From the NCBI RefSeq assembly GCF_020829645.1, contig NZ_JAIVFS010000003.1, forward strand, positions 62,001 through 126,000: a DNA stretch of 64,000 bases, given 5' to 3'. The translations under genes and the position numbers were made by a program. Positions 1-9,355 of the stretch are shown piece after piece (position 1 is the first letter of the stretch; the number at the start of each line of letters is the position of its first letter). This DNA comes from Nostoc mirabile CHAB5784. Its GTDB lineage: Bacteria > Cyanobacteriota > Cyanobacteriia > Cyanobacteriales > Nostocaceae. The notes under the pieces were generated by a model, which saw only the letters and a program-made list of their open reading frames with translations, searched no databases and was not told the DNA's origin.

Positions 1-2
1 CG

Positions 3-857
3 CTGTGGATAGATACAGAAGTAGCTGACTATAAAAGTCGTAATCCCCGACTATCGCTGATTCAGGTATTAGATAATCCCAAAGATATGAGTGGCGATCG
101 CGTCTATCTTTTAGATGTTCTAGATCAGCCTAATATTATAGCTGAATTTATTGAAGAAATTATGATAAATTCTACTATTGAAAAAATTTTTCACAACGCT
201 AGTTATGATCTAAAATTTCTCGGTAACAAGAAAGCCAAAAATATTACTTGTACTTTGGAAATGGCAAAAAAAATTCCCTACTATCTTTTACCATTACCTA
301 ATTACCAACTCAAAACCATAGCTACATCACTTTGTAGCTTTAACAATATCGATAAACAAGAACAAACAAGCGATTGGGGAAAACGCCCTCTGACTGAAGA
401 ACAGATAGAGTATGCTTACTTAGATTGTATTTATCTGGCTCAAATCCACTCAAATTTATTAGATTTACAAGCCCAAGCCAGCCCCGATCCCGCAACGGAA
501 GACTTAATATCACTAAGTAGCAGATATTCGCAACTTGAGCAACAATACAAGTTGTTGAATTCAGAATTTGAGCATTTGCAAGAACGCATGAAAAAAGCCA
601 TGCAAGCTCAGGATATATCTGAAACTGCCTATTATAAGCTGACTAGTTATGAGCGTACTACAGTCAAAGCTACTTTTACAGAATTGGCAAGGCTAGCACA
701 AAGTGAAGGTATTAATTTAGATTTTCCAATCACACTAACTCAGAAACTCCAAAAAGATTTAGGGCAAAATCTAGAACAACTCTCTGTCGATATTGAAAAA
801 ACAACCTCTTGGCGGCTAAATTCCAAAACTCAAGAAAGTGATATTGAGGATGATTAA
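3..857 (+). CDS. RNase D-like 3'-5' exonuclease, 5' end cut off by the window
   Basis: The frame is open from base 3, before the first ATG at 87, so the gene starts outside the window. The upstream codons read LWIDTEVADYK, which supplies the ExoI motif D-x-E (DTE). ExoII is seen in HNASYDLKFLG and ExoIII in EYAYLDCIYL (Y-x3-D), so the DEDDy exonuclease core is complete. The family trims RNA 3' ends, including tRNA precursors. The last 130 or so residues are charged, coiled-coil-like and do not resemble the HRDC domains of classical RNase D, so this is a single-domain family member with its own tail. Confidence is high for the exonuclease fold and lower for the RNA substrate. Confidence 0.88.
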   Translation: MWIDTEVADYKSRNPRLSLIQVLDNPKDMSGDRVYLLDVLDQPNIIAEFIEEIMINSTIEKIFHNASYDLKFLGNKKAKNITCTLEMAKKIPYYLLPLPNYQLKTIATSLCSFNNIDKQEQTSDWGKRPLTEEQIEYAYLDCIYLAQIHSNLLDLQAQASPDPATEDLISLSSRYSQLEQQYKLLNSEFEHLQERMKKAMQAQDISETAYYKLTSYERTTVKATFTELARLAQSEGINLDFPITLTQKLQKDLGQNLEQLSVDIEKTTSWRLNSKTQESDIEDD

Positions 858-1218
858 ATTGTTTAGTTGGCTACAAATGCCAGAATTTCTAGAGTTATTA
901 TTTAGAATAAATCTTAATATTTAATTTTTAAAAAAAAGTATTCTAAAAAACACTAGCAACAGTAGGTTACTGCTCATAGATCCATTGTCAAAAATTACAA
1001 ATATGACAATAGCAAAGAGCTAAATTGACAAGTTTTATACTTTATATTTTCTGATTTTTCCTTAATATAACTATTAAATAAATCTATTGAATATCAGGGG
1101 AATTAATTAATTGACTTGAAATGTCTATCAAAAGTTAGAATAACTATTGAGTTAAAGAATTAAAATCTAGATTTTGGTACTAATTGCGCTCAGGTATTAT
1201 GGCAGTTTATATTAAATT
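858..1218. other. AT-rich gap without a recognisable gene
   Basis: This is 361 bases of very AT-rich sequence between the exonuclease stop and the TPR lipoprotein start. I see A/T tracts near 925-950 but no tRNA, no clear terminator hairpin and no open frame of note. It presumably holds the promoter of the downstream gene. Confidence 0.5.
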
Positions 1219-2061
1219 ATGAGACGGCGTTTATTTCAACAAAAGCGAACAAGGGTAAATCAAGTATTTACCATAGCTATTTTTACTACATTGACAGCAA
1301 TTAGCAGTGTTTCTTGTAGTAAGAATGACAATGTTTTGGTAACAGAAATAGGAGTCAGTCAACCTAGCCGTGGTTCAGCTACAGCTTCCATTGGTGGGGA
1401 ATTCTATCTTCAGGGAAAGAATCAGCATTTAAACGGCGATTTACAAGCTGCGATCGCTTCATATAGTAAGGCAATTGAGCAAAATTCTCAATATGGCGCT
1501 GCCTACAACGGCCGGGGATTAGCCTACTTTGATTTGGGAGACAAGGAAAAAGCGATCACAGACTACAATCAAGCACTTGGGATCAACCCTAACGACGCTG
1601 AAGCCTACAATAACCTGGGGAATGCCCGCGCCTCACTAGGAAATAACAGAGAAGCAGTTAAAGATTACAGTGAAGCGATTCGCCTTAATCCCAACTATGC
1701 CGAAGCCTACAATAACCGAGGAAATGCCCGCGCCACCTTGGGAGAAAGAAGAGGCGCGTTAGATGATTTTGACCGAGCGATTCTCCTCAACCCCAAATAT
1801 GCGATCGCTTATAATAACCGAGGAAATGCCCGTGCTGCCAATGGAGAGCCACAAGGTGCGATCGAAGATTACAATCAAGCCATTCGCCTCGACCCTAACT
1901 TTGCCTCTGCCTACAATAACCGAGGAAATGCCCGCGCCACCAATGGAGACAAGCAGGGAGCATTGAAGGACTTACAACAAGCAGCAAGCATTTTTCAAAG
2001 TCAGGGTAACAACGACTTATATGAACAAGTGATGAAAAATATTAAAGAACTTGGGCAGTAG
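1219..2061 (+). CDS. TPR-repeat lipoprotein
   Basis: This 280-residue protein starts with an Arg-rich head (MRRRLFQQKR), a hydrophobic stretch (VFTIAIFTTLTAISS) and a Cys at residue 33 in SSVSC, which is compatible with a somewhat weak lipobox. About six tetratricopeptide repeats follow from residue 60 to 250, with consensus pieces such as AYNNRGNARA and YNQAIRLDPN. TPR proteins act as protein-interaction scaffolds; here it would sit at a membrane facing the periplasm. The central repeats are nearly identical at the DNA level, which points to recent unit duplication. The specific partner cannot be inferred. The next gene is convergent. Confidence 0.8.
   Translation: MRRRLFQQKRTRVNQVFTIAIFTTLTAISSVSCSKNDNVLVTEIGVSQPSRGSATASIGGEFYLQGKNQHLNGDLQAAIASYSKAIEQNSQYGAAYNGRGLAYFDLGDKEKAITDYNQALGINPNDAEAYNNLGNARASLGNNREAVKDYSEAIRLNPNYAEAYNNRGNARATLGERRGALDDFDRAILLNPKYAIAYNNRGNARAANGEPQGAIEDYNQAIRLDPNFASAYNNRGNARATNGDKQGALKDLQQAASIFQSQGNNDLYEQVMKNIKELGQ
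1603..1940 (+). repeat. 102-bp tandem repeat inside the TPR gene
   Basis: The block GCCTACAATAACCGAGGAAA recurs, with small changes, at 1603, 1705, 1807 and 1909, which is exactly every 102 bases (34 codons, one TPR unit). The high DNA identity between units suggests recent duplication or gene conversion, so the copy number may vary between strains. Confidence 0.85.
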
Positions 2062-2071
2062 GGAGTGGGAG

Positions 2072-2133
2072 AGACGCGATTAATCGCGTCTGTACTGGGA
2101 TGAGGGAGCAGGGGGAGCAGGGGGAGCAGGGGA
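2072..2133. repeat. Palindrome plus short tandem repeat in a convergent gap
   Basis: Positions 2072-2091 are a perfect 20-bp palindrome (AGACGCGATTAATCGCGTCT), followed by three GGGAGCAG-like units at 2102-2133. Variants of the GAGACGCGAT...ATCGCGTCTC motif recur near 5583-5670, 33285-33308 and 48390. The palindrome lies between converging genes and could act as a terminator, but no U-tract is present. Confidence 0.7.
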
Positions 2134-2176
2134 GGCACGGGAAGAAATAAGCAATGAATGCCCTATTCCCTATTCC

Positions 2177-3832
2177 CTATTCTTCAATAATCGGGCTGCG
2201 GAGGTCTTCTACCAGCGCTTGAATTTCTGCTGGAGGAGGTGGCGTTAGGCGCGAAACCACTAGGGTAACAGCGAAGTTGATTAGCATACCCAAAGTACCA
2301 ATTCCTTCGGGAGAAACACCAAAAAACCAGGGTTGCATACCCCCAAACTTGACACCGATAATGTAGATTATCGTAAAAATTAAACCCGTCAACATGCCGG
2401 CGATCGCACCTTCAGAATTGGTGCGCTTGTCGAAAATCCCCAAGAAAATTACCGGAAAGAAACTAGCAGCAGCTAAACCAAAGGCAAAAGCCACCACCTG
2501 ACTAACAAATCCCGGCGGATTCACCCCAAAATATCCGGCGAGGACGAGGGAAAAGCCTACCATGATCCGCCCGACAAACACCCGTTTTTGTTCTGAGGCT
2601 GATGAATCTATGATCCGGTAGTAGATATCGTGGGCGATGGAACTGGAAATTACCAGCAATAAACCTGATGCTGTAGACAAAGCAGCTGCCAAACCGCCAG
2701 CCGCTACCAAGCCAATCACCCACGGAGGGAGGTTAGCTACCTCTGGGGTGGAAAGCACGATGATATCTGGGTCGATCTTTATTTCATTAGTGTCTTTATT
2801 TGGAGTTAACTGGAGACGCCCATCCTTATTTATGTCATCAAAACCCAAAAGTTTAGTTTTTTCCCACTTGGTCGCCCAGTCTAGCTGCTGCACTTCTGCA
2901 ACTGTACGATTGTGCAGGGAATCAATCAGGTTGTAGCGGGCAAACATGGAGAGGGCTGGAGCAGTTGTATAAAGAATGGCAATAAATAGTAGTGCCCAAC
3001 CAGCAGAAAAGCGAGCTGCACGCACACTCGGTACTGTGTAAAAGCGGACAATAATATGGGGTAAGCCAGCCGTGCCTACCATCAAAGCAATGGTGGTGAA
3101 CAGCACATCTAGCATCGACTTGTTTACAAATGGCTCAGTGTACTGCTTAAACCCCAGGTCAACTTGGATTTTATTGAGTTTGTCAGCAATATCACTGAAG
3201 GGAAATGCTAGCTGAGGAACAGGATTACCAGTGAGAAACCAGGCGATCGCGATCGCTGGAATCAGGTAAGCAAAAATCAACACACAGTACTGTGCTACTT
3301 GTGTCCAGGTAATGCCTTTCATTCCCCCCAACACAGAGAAAAAGCCGACGATCACCATACCGATGATTACGCCTGTATTGATATCTACTTGTAAGAAGCG
3401 GCTAAAAACAATGCCCACGCCCCGCATTTGTCCAGCAACGTAGGTGAGGGAGATAAAAATGGCTGCAACTACTGCCACCAGACGAGCGATATTAGAGTAG
3501 TAGCGATCGCCTACGAAATCTGGCACCGTATACTTACCAAATTTCCGTAGGTAAGGAGCCAGCAATAATGCCAGCAGTACATAGCCACCCGTCCAGCCCA
3601 TTAAATAAATAGAACCGTCGTAGCCTAAAAAAGAAATTAGCCCCGCCATTGAAATAAACGAAGCTGCGGACATCCAATCGGCGGCGGTAGCCGCACCATT
3701 AGCAATTGAAGGTATCCCTTGACCTGCTATAAAGAAGTCTTTACTATTTTCGACTCGTGATTGCCAACCAATATAAATGTAGGCGAGGAAGGAAAGTCCA
3801 ACTAATACAATAGTCCAAATTTCAACTGACAC
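2177..3832 (-). CDS. Sodium:solute symporter, ActP-like (SSS family), large subunit
   Basis: This 551-residue polytopic membrane protein has the SSS-family hallmarks: an N-terminal DFFIAGQGIPS segment, the AADWMSAASFISMAG helix and GWTGGYVLLALLLAPYLRKFG. It resembles acetate/cation permeases such as ActP, though the substrate cannot be read from sequence. The start is GTG at 3832, preceded by GAGG nine bases upstream that overlaps the stop of the preceding small-subunit gene (9-bp gap), so the two are an operon. A loop near residues 310-360 carries DINKDGRLQL, an EF-hand-like D-x-N-x-D-G string typical of a soluble insert. Confidence is high for family, low for substrate. Confidence 0.88.
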   Translation of the reverse strand: MSVEIWTIVLVGLSFLAYIYIGWQSRVENSKDFFIAGQGIPSIANGAATAADWMSAASFISMAGLISFLGYDGSIYLMGWTGGYVLLALLLAPYLRKFGKYTVPDFVGDRYYSNIARLVAVVAAIFISLTYVAGQMRGVGIVFSRFLQVDINTGVIIGMVIVGFFSVLGGMKGITWTQVAQYCVLIFAYLIPAIAIAWFLTGNPVPQLAFPFSDIADKLNKIQVDLGFKQYTEPFVNKSMLDVLFTTIALMVGTAGLPHIIVRFYTVPSVRAARFSAGWALLFIAILYTTAPALSMFARYNLIDSLHNRTVAEVQQLDWATKWEKTKLLGFDDINKDGRLQLTPNKDTNEIKIDPDIIVLSTPEVANLPPWVIGLVAAGGLAAALSTASGLLLVISSSIAHDIYYRIIDSSASEQKRVFVGRIMVGFSLVLAGYFGVNPPGFVSQVVAFAFGLAAASFFPVIFLGIFDKRTNSEGAIAGMLTGLIFTIIYIIGVKFGGMQPWFFGVSPEGIGTLGMLINFAVTLVVSRLTPPPPAEIQALVEDLRSPIIEE

Positions 3833-3841
3833 GGTTTTTCC

Positions 3842-4096
3842 TCACTTCTTAATATTGTATTTTTGGTCTAGTTTGTCCATTTGAAAGGCATAAATGAAAA
3901 TTAAGGCCACAAATACCAGGATTGATCCTTGTTGCGCCATCCAAAAGCCAAAGGGTACGCCAAAAAACCGTATCGCATTCAAAGGTTGAACCAACAAAAT
4001 ACTAAAAACTAGGGAAACCAATGCCCAGACAATTAAAAGATTACGAATTAAAGCAGTATTAGCACGCCAATAAGAACGGCGCTGATCCTCATCCAT
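3842..4096 (-). CDS. DUF4212 small subunit of the sodium:solute symporter
   Basis: This 84-residue protein begins MDEDQRRSYWRANTALIRN and has two hydrophobic segments (LLIVWALVSLVFSILLVQPL and GSILVFVALIFIYAF). This is the layout of the DUF4212 family, which is normally encoded just before an SSS transporter and is described as its small subunit. It is the first gene of the two-gene operon, with the large subunit starting nine bases after its stop. The 750-bp gap behind it holds the promoter. Confidence 0.85.
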   Translation of the reverse strand: MDEDQRRSYWRANTALIRNLLIVWALVSLVFSILLVQPLNAIRFFGVPFGFWMAQQGSILVFVALIFIYAFQMDKLDQKYNIKK

Positions 4097-4846
4097 CGTT
4101 GTTCATCATTGCGTTAGTGCATCAAAATAATACCAATAAGCCGTTGATATCCTGCCTAATGACTGTATTAATTTTTAAATTATTTAGTAAATAATATTTA
4201 CTTATTGAGTACTAAATATAACTGAGTAATATTTATTTGAAAAAGTTGGTTGTAAACAAATGTTGGTTTATGAAGCTGAAATATCTCATAAATCATTAGT
4301 AATACAATAAATTTATATACAAAGCCTTTAATATAGATTACGTATTATTTTGTAGAAAATTTACACCATAAAATGCTATAAATTGAAATTTTGCAGCTAT
4401 ACAAGCAATTGAAGCTCCTAAAAGTAAATAAAATTAATTTTTAAAATATACGAATAATTACTATAGACTTTTACTGAGTAAATTTAATAACATTTGTATA
4501 GCGAGCTTGTTATTACAGACATGGGGCATTACCAACATATAGTAAATTATTATACAACTACTGTCTTACCCAGCTTTCCGATGTATTGCAATGGGTATAG
4601 ATGATAAATTTTATCATCATGGTGAGAAAAAGCTGATTTCAACCAACTGATTCGCTTCATTCTCAACAACCAGCATCTCCATAGATTTTTTAACTAGTTT
4701 TAGAAGCCGCGCAAAAATAACTTATCTAATTTATTTGTGAGCAACCTTTATTCTCAAGGTTTGCAGTTTTTAAATTGGATAACTTTTTCGTGCGTGTCTT
4801 CAGAAAGTGCAGATTTCAGCTTTAACCCTACCACAAGCCAGAATAT
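4097..4846. other. Long AT-rich divergent gap
   Basis: This 750-base region separates the divergently transcribed symporter operon and the M50 protease gene. It is strongly AT-rich, with no open frame, tRNA or clear repeat that I can support. An imperfect ATTTTATCATCAT patch lies near 4609. It must hold two promoters, but I cannot place them with confidence. Confidence 0.5.
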
Positions 4847-5470
4847 ATGTTTATCCAAACACTAATCACAGACCCGATTCATTTTTTCAGAATCGTTGTA
4901 ATTGTCATATTCTCCATCACTTTGCATGAACTTGCTCACGGCTGGGCTGCGATGAGTCAGGGAGATAACACTCCCCAACAAACTGGTCATCTCACGCTCA
5001 ATCCTGTAGTTCACATGGGTAAGGAATCGATCATTTTTCTCTGCCTCATGGGTATAGCTTGGGGACAAATGCCCGTCAACCCATCTAAGTTTCGCTCTGG
5101 CAAGCTAGGTAATATTTTGGTATCAGCCGCAGGCCCATTGTCGAATCTTGCTTTAGGTATTCTATTTATTGGAATGCTTAAATTTCTCTCTAATCCGAGT
5201 CTTTCAGAACTTTTTAGTGGGGAATTTCTTTACTTAGCAGCTCAAATCAATTTGACCTTATTTTTGTTTAATCTGCTGCCAATTCCACCACTGGATGGTT
5301 TTCATGTTTTCAGTGAAATTTTTCCTCAGCTAAAGCCACTACAATATAGCCAATTCGGAGTTTTTGCAATGATGCTTCTATTTATAATTCCAGAATTTGG
5401 GACGGGGCTTAGTGACATTGCTCATTTAGTTATGCAGTCGGCGCTCGGGGAAGAATCACCAGTTTCTTAA
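4847..5470 (+). CDS. Site-2-protease-like intramembrane metalloprotease (M50)
   Basis: The 207-residue protein has the zinc motif HELAH at residues 27-31 inside the first membrane segment and the second conserved M50 motif NLLPIPPLDGFH near residue 142, which supplies the third zinc ligand Asp. Four to five hydrophobic segments are visible. It is a compact member lacking PDZ or CBS domains. M50 proteases cleave membrane-embedded substrates such as anti-sigma factors; no such partner is encoded nearby. A hairpin 58 bases after the stop may end its transcript. Confidence 0.85.
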   Translation: MFIQTLITDPIHFFRIVVIVIFSITLHELAHGWAAMSQGDNTPQQTGHLTLNPVVHMGKESIIFLCLMGIAWGQMPVNPSKFRSGKLGNILVSAAGPLSNLALGILFIGMLKFLSNPSLSELFSGEFLYLAAQINLTLFLFNLLPIPPLDGFHVFSEIFPQLKPLQYSQFGVFAMMLLFIIPEFGTGLSDIAHLVMQSALGEESPVS

Positions 5471-5527
5471 GCAAAAATAGATTATTTATATAGTAATCCT
5501 ATTTGATTTGTGATAATTGAAAACCAC

Positions 5528-5560
5528 AGAACCCCGGCTTTTTTCATAAGTCGGGGTTCT
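5528..5560. terminator. Hairpin repeat AGAACCCCG...CGGGGTTCT
   Basis: A 12-13-bp stem (AGAACCCCG..CTT pairing with AAG.CGGGGTTCT) closes a short T-rich loop 58 bases after the M50 protease stop. It is followed directly by the element at 5563, whose left target duplicate overlaps its right arm. It may be a terminator, or a dispersed palindromic repeat that serves as one. Confidence 0.55.
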
Positions 5561-5562
5561 TG

Positions 5563-5717
5563 CAATACTGTTCGGTTAAGACAAGAGACGCGATGAATCG
5601 CCGTCTCTACAATAATCAGTCTTTGGTAGAGACGGCAATTTATCGCGTCTTTGTGATGATTTATCGCATCTTTGCGATCTAAAATTTTCATCAAAAAACC
5701 TTAACCGAACCGTATTG
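5563..5717. mobile_element. 155-bp MITE with 18-bp inverted ends and 10-bp target duplication
   Basis: The left end CAATACTGTTCGGTTAAG and the right end CTTAACCGAACCGTATTG are inverted repeats with one mismatch in 18. The direct repeat GGGGTTCTTG lies immediately outside both ends (5553-5562 and 5718-5727), as expected for a target duplication. The interior has nested GAGACGCGAT/ATCGCGTCTC-type palindromes and no reading frame. A 10-bp duplication would fit an IS4-type transposase acting in trans, which is an inference. A matching right end alone occurs at 48417-48434, and a partial one near 59751. Confidence 0.8.
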
Positions 5718-5731
5718 GGGGTTCTTGTTGT

Positions 5732-7123
5732 TCACGAAGGGTTTAGGATAGCCAACTTTTTACTGTAATATTCAGTCTTGGCATAGATGCTGATAATACT
5801 ATCACCAACTGCAAAAAAAGTACCTTGTTGCTCATCTTTAGAGAATTGCAAATTTGGGTATTTAGCAGCAGCTTCTTCAGCATTCATGGGTTTTACTTTT
5901 ATTTCTTCTGGCAATGCTCCAGTACAACCAATGTAAAATACTAAGGGAGATATCCTGTCTTGGTAGATATTCTCTACATATTGTTCTAACTTGGTATTCG
6001 CTGCCGTCAAAGCTGCAATCATTTCCTCTTTGCTGATCTGTTTACCAGCTTGTTTATGCTGCAACAACTGCGCCAAACTATCAACACCAACTTTCTTAAG
6101 AATATCTACGACTATGCCATTTTGCTCAAGCCCAAGAAAATCATCAAAAATTGGTTTCATCAACTCGTCAACTTTTGTAATGTTGGTGCGTGATGATAGT
6201 AGCCTGTGCCTAAAAGCAATATTTTCATTCAATGCGATCGCAAAAGTAGGCTTGATGATAATTTCTCCAGTGATTTTATCATAAAGACGATACATTCGAT
6301 TCAGAAATTTGTTAGCAGAATGAAACTTACTGAGGTTAAGAATATCTTGACTACCGATGTCAATTTTATAACTCAATCTTGAGTCAAGAGTACCATTAAC
6401 TAGCGCTTCATGGATGTCTGTGTATTCATTAGTTGTAGGGAAGTTGATGTAAACATTTTTAGACAGATAGTGCTTTTTAAACTCATCTAACTGCCCTGCT
6501 ACAAATACATCTGACTCCTTTCTTAAGTGAGCAGAAATAATACTAGTAAGTACTTTAATTTCTGCGAGTTCATTGAATAGTCCATCAATGCTGCTATAAC
6601 TACTATTTGCAGCGACAAGCGGCAAGTTATCTAATTGAATGGTATGTTCAGCACGGAAGTCAAAATCTTCTGCATCCAACACACCCTTTTCTTTGAGCAA
6701 GTCAAAGGCTTTTTTATTGCTGATTTTGATTTGTAAGGACTTGACGTTGATTTTGCCGTTGCTAACAATTGTGTAATTATTAAAGCTATTGAGGTCATTT
6801 ACTAGCAAACCCGCTACCTCAATAGTGGGGGTTTGGTCTTCAAATTTGGCAAGTTTGACTTTACGTTTGATAAGCATATTGATAGTAGCAGTATTGCGAT
6901 TAAACTGAAATTCGCCCATACCAACATACTCAGCATTATCTATATTTTCTGTTCGCAACCAAGGCTGAAGCAGTTCTCCATTTTCGTTTCTCACACCTTT
7001 AACGCGCTTGATACCTGTTCTTTGATAATCTTTTTGCAGGTGCTTGATATTAACGATAATATTGTTGCGATATTGTGCAAGAATTTGGATTAGTTCTACG
7101 AGAGAAATTTTATTCTTCGCCAT
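5732..7123 (-). CDS. Uncharacterised protein of 463 residues
   Basis: I do not recognise this family. I chose ATG at 7123 (MAKNKISLVELIQILAQYRN) because GGAAGG lies seven bases upstream; an in-frame GTG at 7138 is the alternative. The protein is soluble, Lys/Asn/Ile-rich and has no signal peptide, membrane segment or clear catalytic motif. An N-terminal helix-forming region is followed by a stretch of paired beta-like segments (residues 60-150), and a short Glu/Lys coil near residue 370-390. The A+T-rich composition and lack of neighbours in the same transcription unit suggest an accessory gene. Its stop lies 15 bases from the right end of the 155-bp element. Confidence 0.7.
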   Translation of the reverse strand: MAKNKISLVELIQILAQYRNNIIVNIKHLQKDYQRTGIKRVKGVRNENGELLQPWLRTENIDNAEYVGMGEFQFNRNTATINMLIKRKVKLAKFEDQTPTIEVAGLLVNDLNSFNNYTIVSNGKINVKSLQIKISNKKAFDLLKEKGVLDAEDFDFRAEHTIQLDNLPLVAANSSYSSIDGLFNELAEIKVLTSIISAHLRKESDVFVAGQLDEFKKHYLSKNVYINFPTTNEYTDIHEALVNGTLDSRLSYKIDIGSQDILNLSKFHSANKFLNRMYRLYDKITGEIIIKPTFAIALNENIAFRHRLLSSRTNITKVDELMKPIFDDFLGLEQNGIVVDILKKVGVDSLAQLLQHKQAGKQISKEEMIAALTAANTKLEQYVENIYQDRISPLVFYIGCTGALPEEIKVKPMNAEEAAAKYPNLQFSKDEQQGTFFAVGDSIISIYAKTEYYSKKLAILNPS

Positions 7124-8361
7124 ATTGCTACCTTCCACATCAAGGTCAAGAATCTTTTAAAGCCACGGTGATTGAGGTTTATTACTCTTTAAAAATAAAC
7201 TGTTAAACCGTGCAAAATTGAAGGTCAAACATACAATAAATTGATGCCAAAATGCTCAAGTTGGCATATACCACACAACTATTGTGTGTTCATGATTGCA
7301 TTCACGAACTAGCTAATATCGCGTTTATTTAATACAAGCTTTGGGCATCGCCTGGAAAACTTTGCGTTGCATACTCACCAGATATTTTTTTATAGTACAA
7401 TTGTATCATAAACATGCCAAGTTGTATAGGCGTAGCCCGTGATAGACATCGCCCTGCAATGAGGTGTTATGGGATTGCTGACGACTTCTGCCATACTGCT
7501 GAATAACGCCATATAACGAATAATCCTAAAACTTTCATATAGTCACAAGCAATACTTATGATTACTATTGAAAAACATTGCCGCAACCAGTGCCCTAGTA
7601 AGTAAGTCGGTGGAAAAAAACAGAACTATATTACGAAAAGTAAATACACCTGAAACCCTTACCAATGACAAAGGACAAATGACAAATGACAGCCTTCACC
7701 AGTTAGCTTTATTTGCGCCGACTTACTTAATTATTTCTGCATCACACCATGAGACAACGAATATCTTCACCGTGTCCAATGGCCTTGAGTAGGTCGTCGA
7801 TGATAGCATAGATCGCAATTGTTTCATTTAACAGTGAATAGTTTTCAGTTATCAGTTAAATCCTTGACGAAACACCACACAAATGTTGGTGGTATGCGTT
7901 GGTGGTGGGTAACAGCCCCTCACCATACGCTTTGTGTTTACTGATAATTGATAACTGATAACTGATTTAACATCTGCCCCTGCGAATTTTCTCACGCTCA
8001 GGGGATTTTATTATTTAAGTGGTCGCTAGCGATCGCCTGAATCTGTAACTAGCAACTTGGGTTAATACCCGGAACCCCAAAGAGCCAAAGCTGCGCTTGA
8101 GCTAACCTCCTGCTTGCGGCTACGGTGTACACACAAGTCTTGAAATCTTATCTAAAACTTGGTTTCGTTGCCCTAGCCCTAAAAATTAGCGGGATAAATG
8201 GAGTTTCCAGTTGCCAAATATCTAACCCCTGAGTAGAGTATTCTCCTTATGGATTATTCACTGATCACCAAGTCTAAGTACCAGGGAGGATTTATGATCA
8301 ATCGCTAAAAAAGCTTTGGCTAACTGATAGATAATTGGGGCAGAAAGCTATAGCTAGAAGC
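7124..8361. repeat. Gene-poor stretch with dispersed repeats
   Basis: No convincing gene is seen. The pieces I can name are GGCGTAGCCCGTGATAGACA with GCGATGTCTA-type complement near 7430-7455 (also in the subtilase gene and near 46862), the ACAAATGACAAATGAC heptad repeat near 7673-7690, and inverted copies of GTTATCAGTTAAATC around 7845 and GATAACTGATTTAAC near 7955 that bracket about 80 bases. It separates two divergent genes. Confidence 0.55.
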
Positions 8362-9228
8362 ATGGAAACCAAACAGCTAGGAAAAACTGGTATCTTTGTG
8401 AGTGCGATCGCTTTAGGTGGTATGCCTATGTCAATCTCCAATCGCCCTCCCGAATCGCAATCAATCGAAGTTATTCATCGGGCCTTCGATCTAGGTATTA
8501 CATTTATTGACACTGCCGACTCATACTGCAAAGATGAGTCAGATAAGCACCACAACGAGCGGCTAATTCACAAGGCACTTACTAGTTACAAAGGCGATGT
8601 TAGCCAAGTAATTGTGGCAACGAAGGGCGGGTTGATGCGTCCCAATGGAAACTGGACAAGCAACGGGAACCCAGAACATTTGCGCCAAACAATTCGAGTC
8701 AGTTTTGAGGCGTTAGGTGGTGCTAAACCCATCGATGTTTGGCAATACCATTCCCCCGATCCTAATTACACCATCGAAGAATCCCTTGCACCTGTGAAAG
8801 AGGCAGTGGAGGCAGGTTTAATTCGATTTGTGGGAGTTTCTAACTTTTCCGTTGAACAAATTAAGCGGGCGCGGGATGTAGTGGATATTATTTCGGTGCA
8901 GAATCAATACAGCCCTTGGCAACGACAGCCAGAAAATGACGGCGTGTTGAAGTATTGCCAACAGCAAGGATTGACGTTTTTGCCTTGGAGTCCCTTTGGT
9001 GGTAGGCGTCGCCATCAGGACTTACAAGATATCCCTGCGATCGCTAACTTAGCTAAACAAAAAGGCGTGTCAGTATATAATATCGTCTTGGCGTGGTTGC
9101 GTTCCAAGTCGCCCGCTATTTTGCCAATTCCTGGTGCTAGCAAGGTTTCTAGCATTGAAGACTCAGCACAAGCTATCAATGTGAAACTATCTGATGAAGA
9201 AGTGCAAAAAATCGATCGGGCAACTTAA
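8362..9228 (+). CDS. Aldo/keto reductase
   Basis: This 288-residue NAD(P)H-dependent oxidoreductase begins METKQLGKTGIFVSAIALGG, the usual AKR opening. I therefore take ATG at 8362 rather than an in-frame TTG at 8335. The catalytic tetrad is complete: Asp50 (FIDTAD), Tyr55 (DSYCKD), Lys88 (VIVATKGG) and His130 (WQYHSPD). The cofactor-binding tail with PIPGASKVSSIEDS is present. It reduces aldehydes or ketones; the substrate is not evident from the sequence. It is monocistronic, with the next gene convergent. Confidence 0.92.
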   Translation: METKQLGKTGIFVSAIALGGMPMSISNRPPESQSIEVIHRAFDLGITFIDTADSYCKDESDKHHNERLIHKALTSYKGDVSQVIVATKGGLMRPNGNWTSNGNPEHLRQTIRVSFEALGGAKPIDVWQYHSPDPNYTIEESLAPVKEAVEAGLIRFVGVSNFSVEQIKRARDVVDIISVQNQYSPWQRQPENDGVLKYCQQQGLTFLPWSPFGGRRRHQDLQDIPAIANLAKQKGVSVYNIVLAWLRSKSPAILPIPGASKVSSIEDSAQAINVKLSDEEVQKIDRAT

Positions 9229-9355
9229 TCATTCCAAGCGATTCTCACTTCGGTGTAATAGAGTCTAAACCTCATCCCCAACCCTGATGTATCGAGATGT
9301 TTAGTCTCATCCAATACTTTGGGGTTGAATATATAGTGAGGAAAAGCGATCGCTT

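Noticed and set aside
5482..5694. 70-codon minus-strand frame
   Set aside because: It lies within the hairpin repeat and the 155-bp MITE; both are better explained as non-coding.
7568..7792. 74-codon plus-strand frame
   Set aside because: It runs through an ACAAATGACAAATGAC heptad repeat, has no ribosome site I can see and resembles no family.
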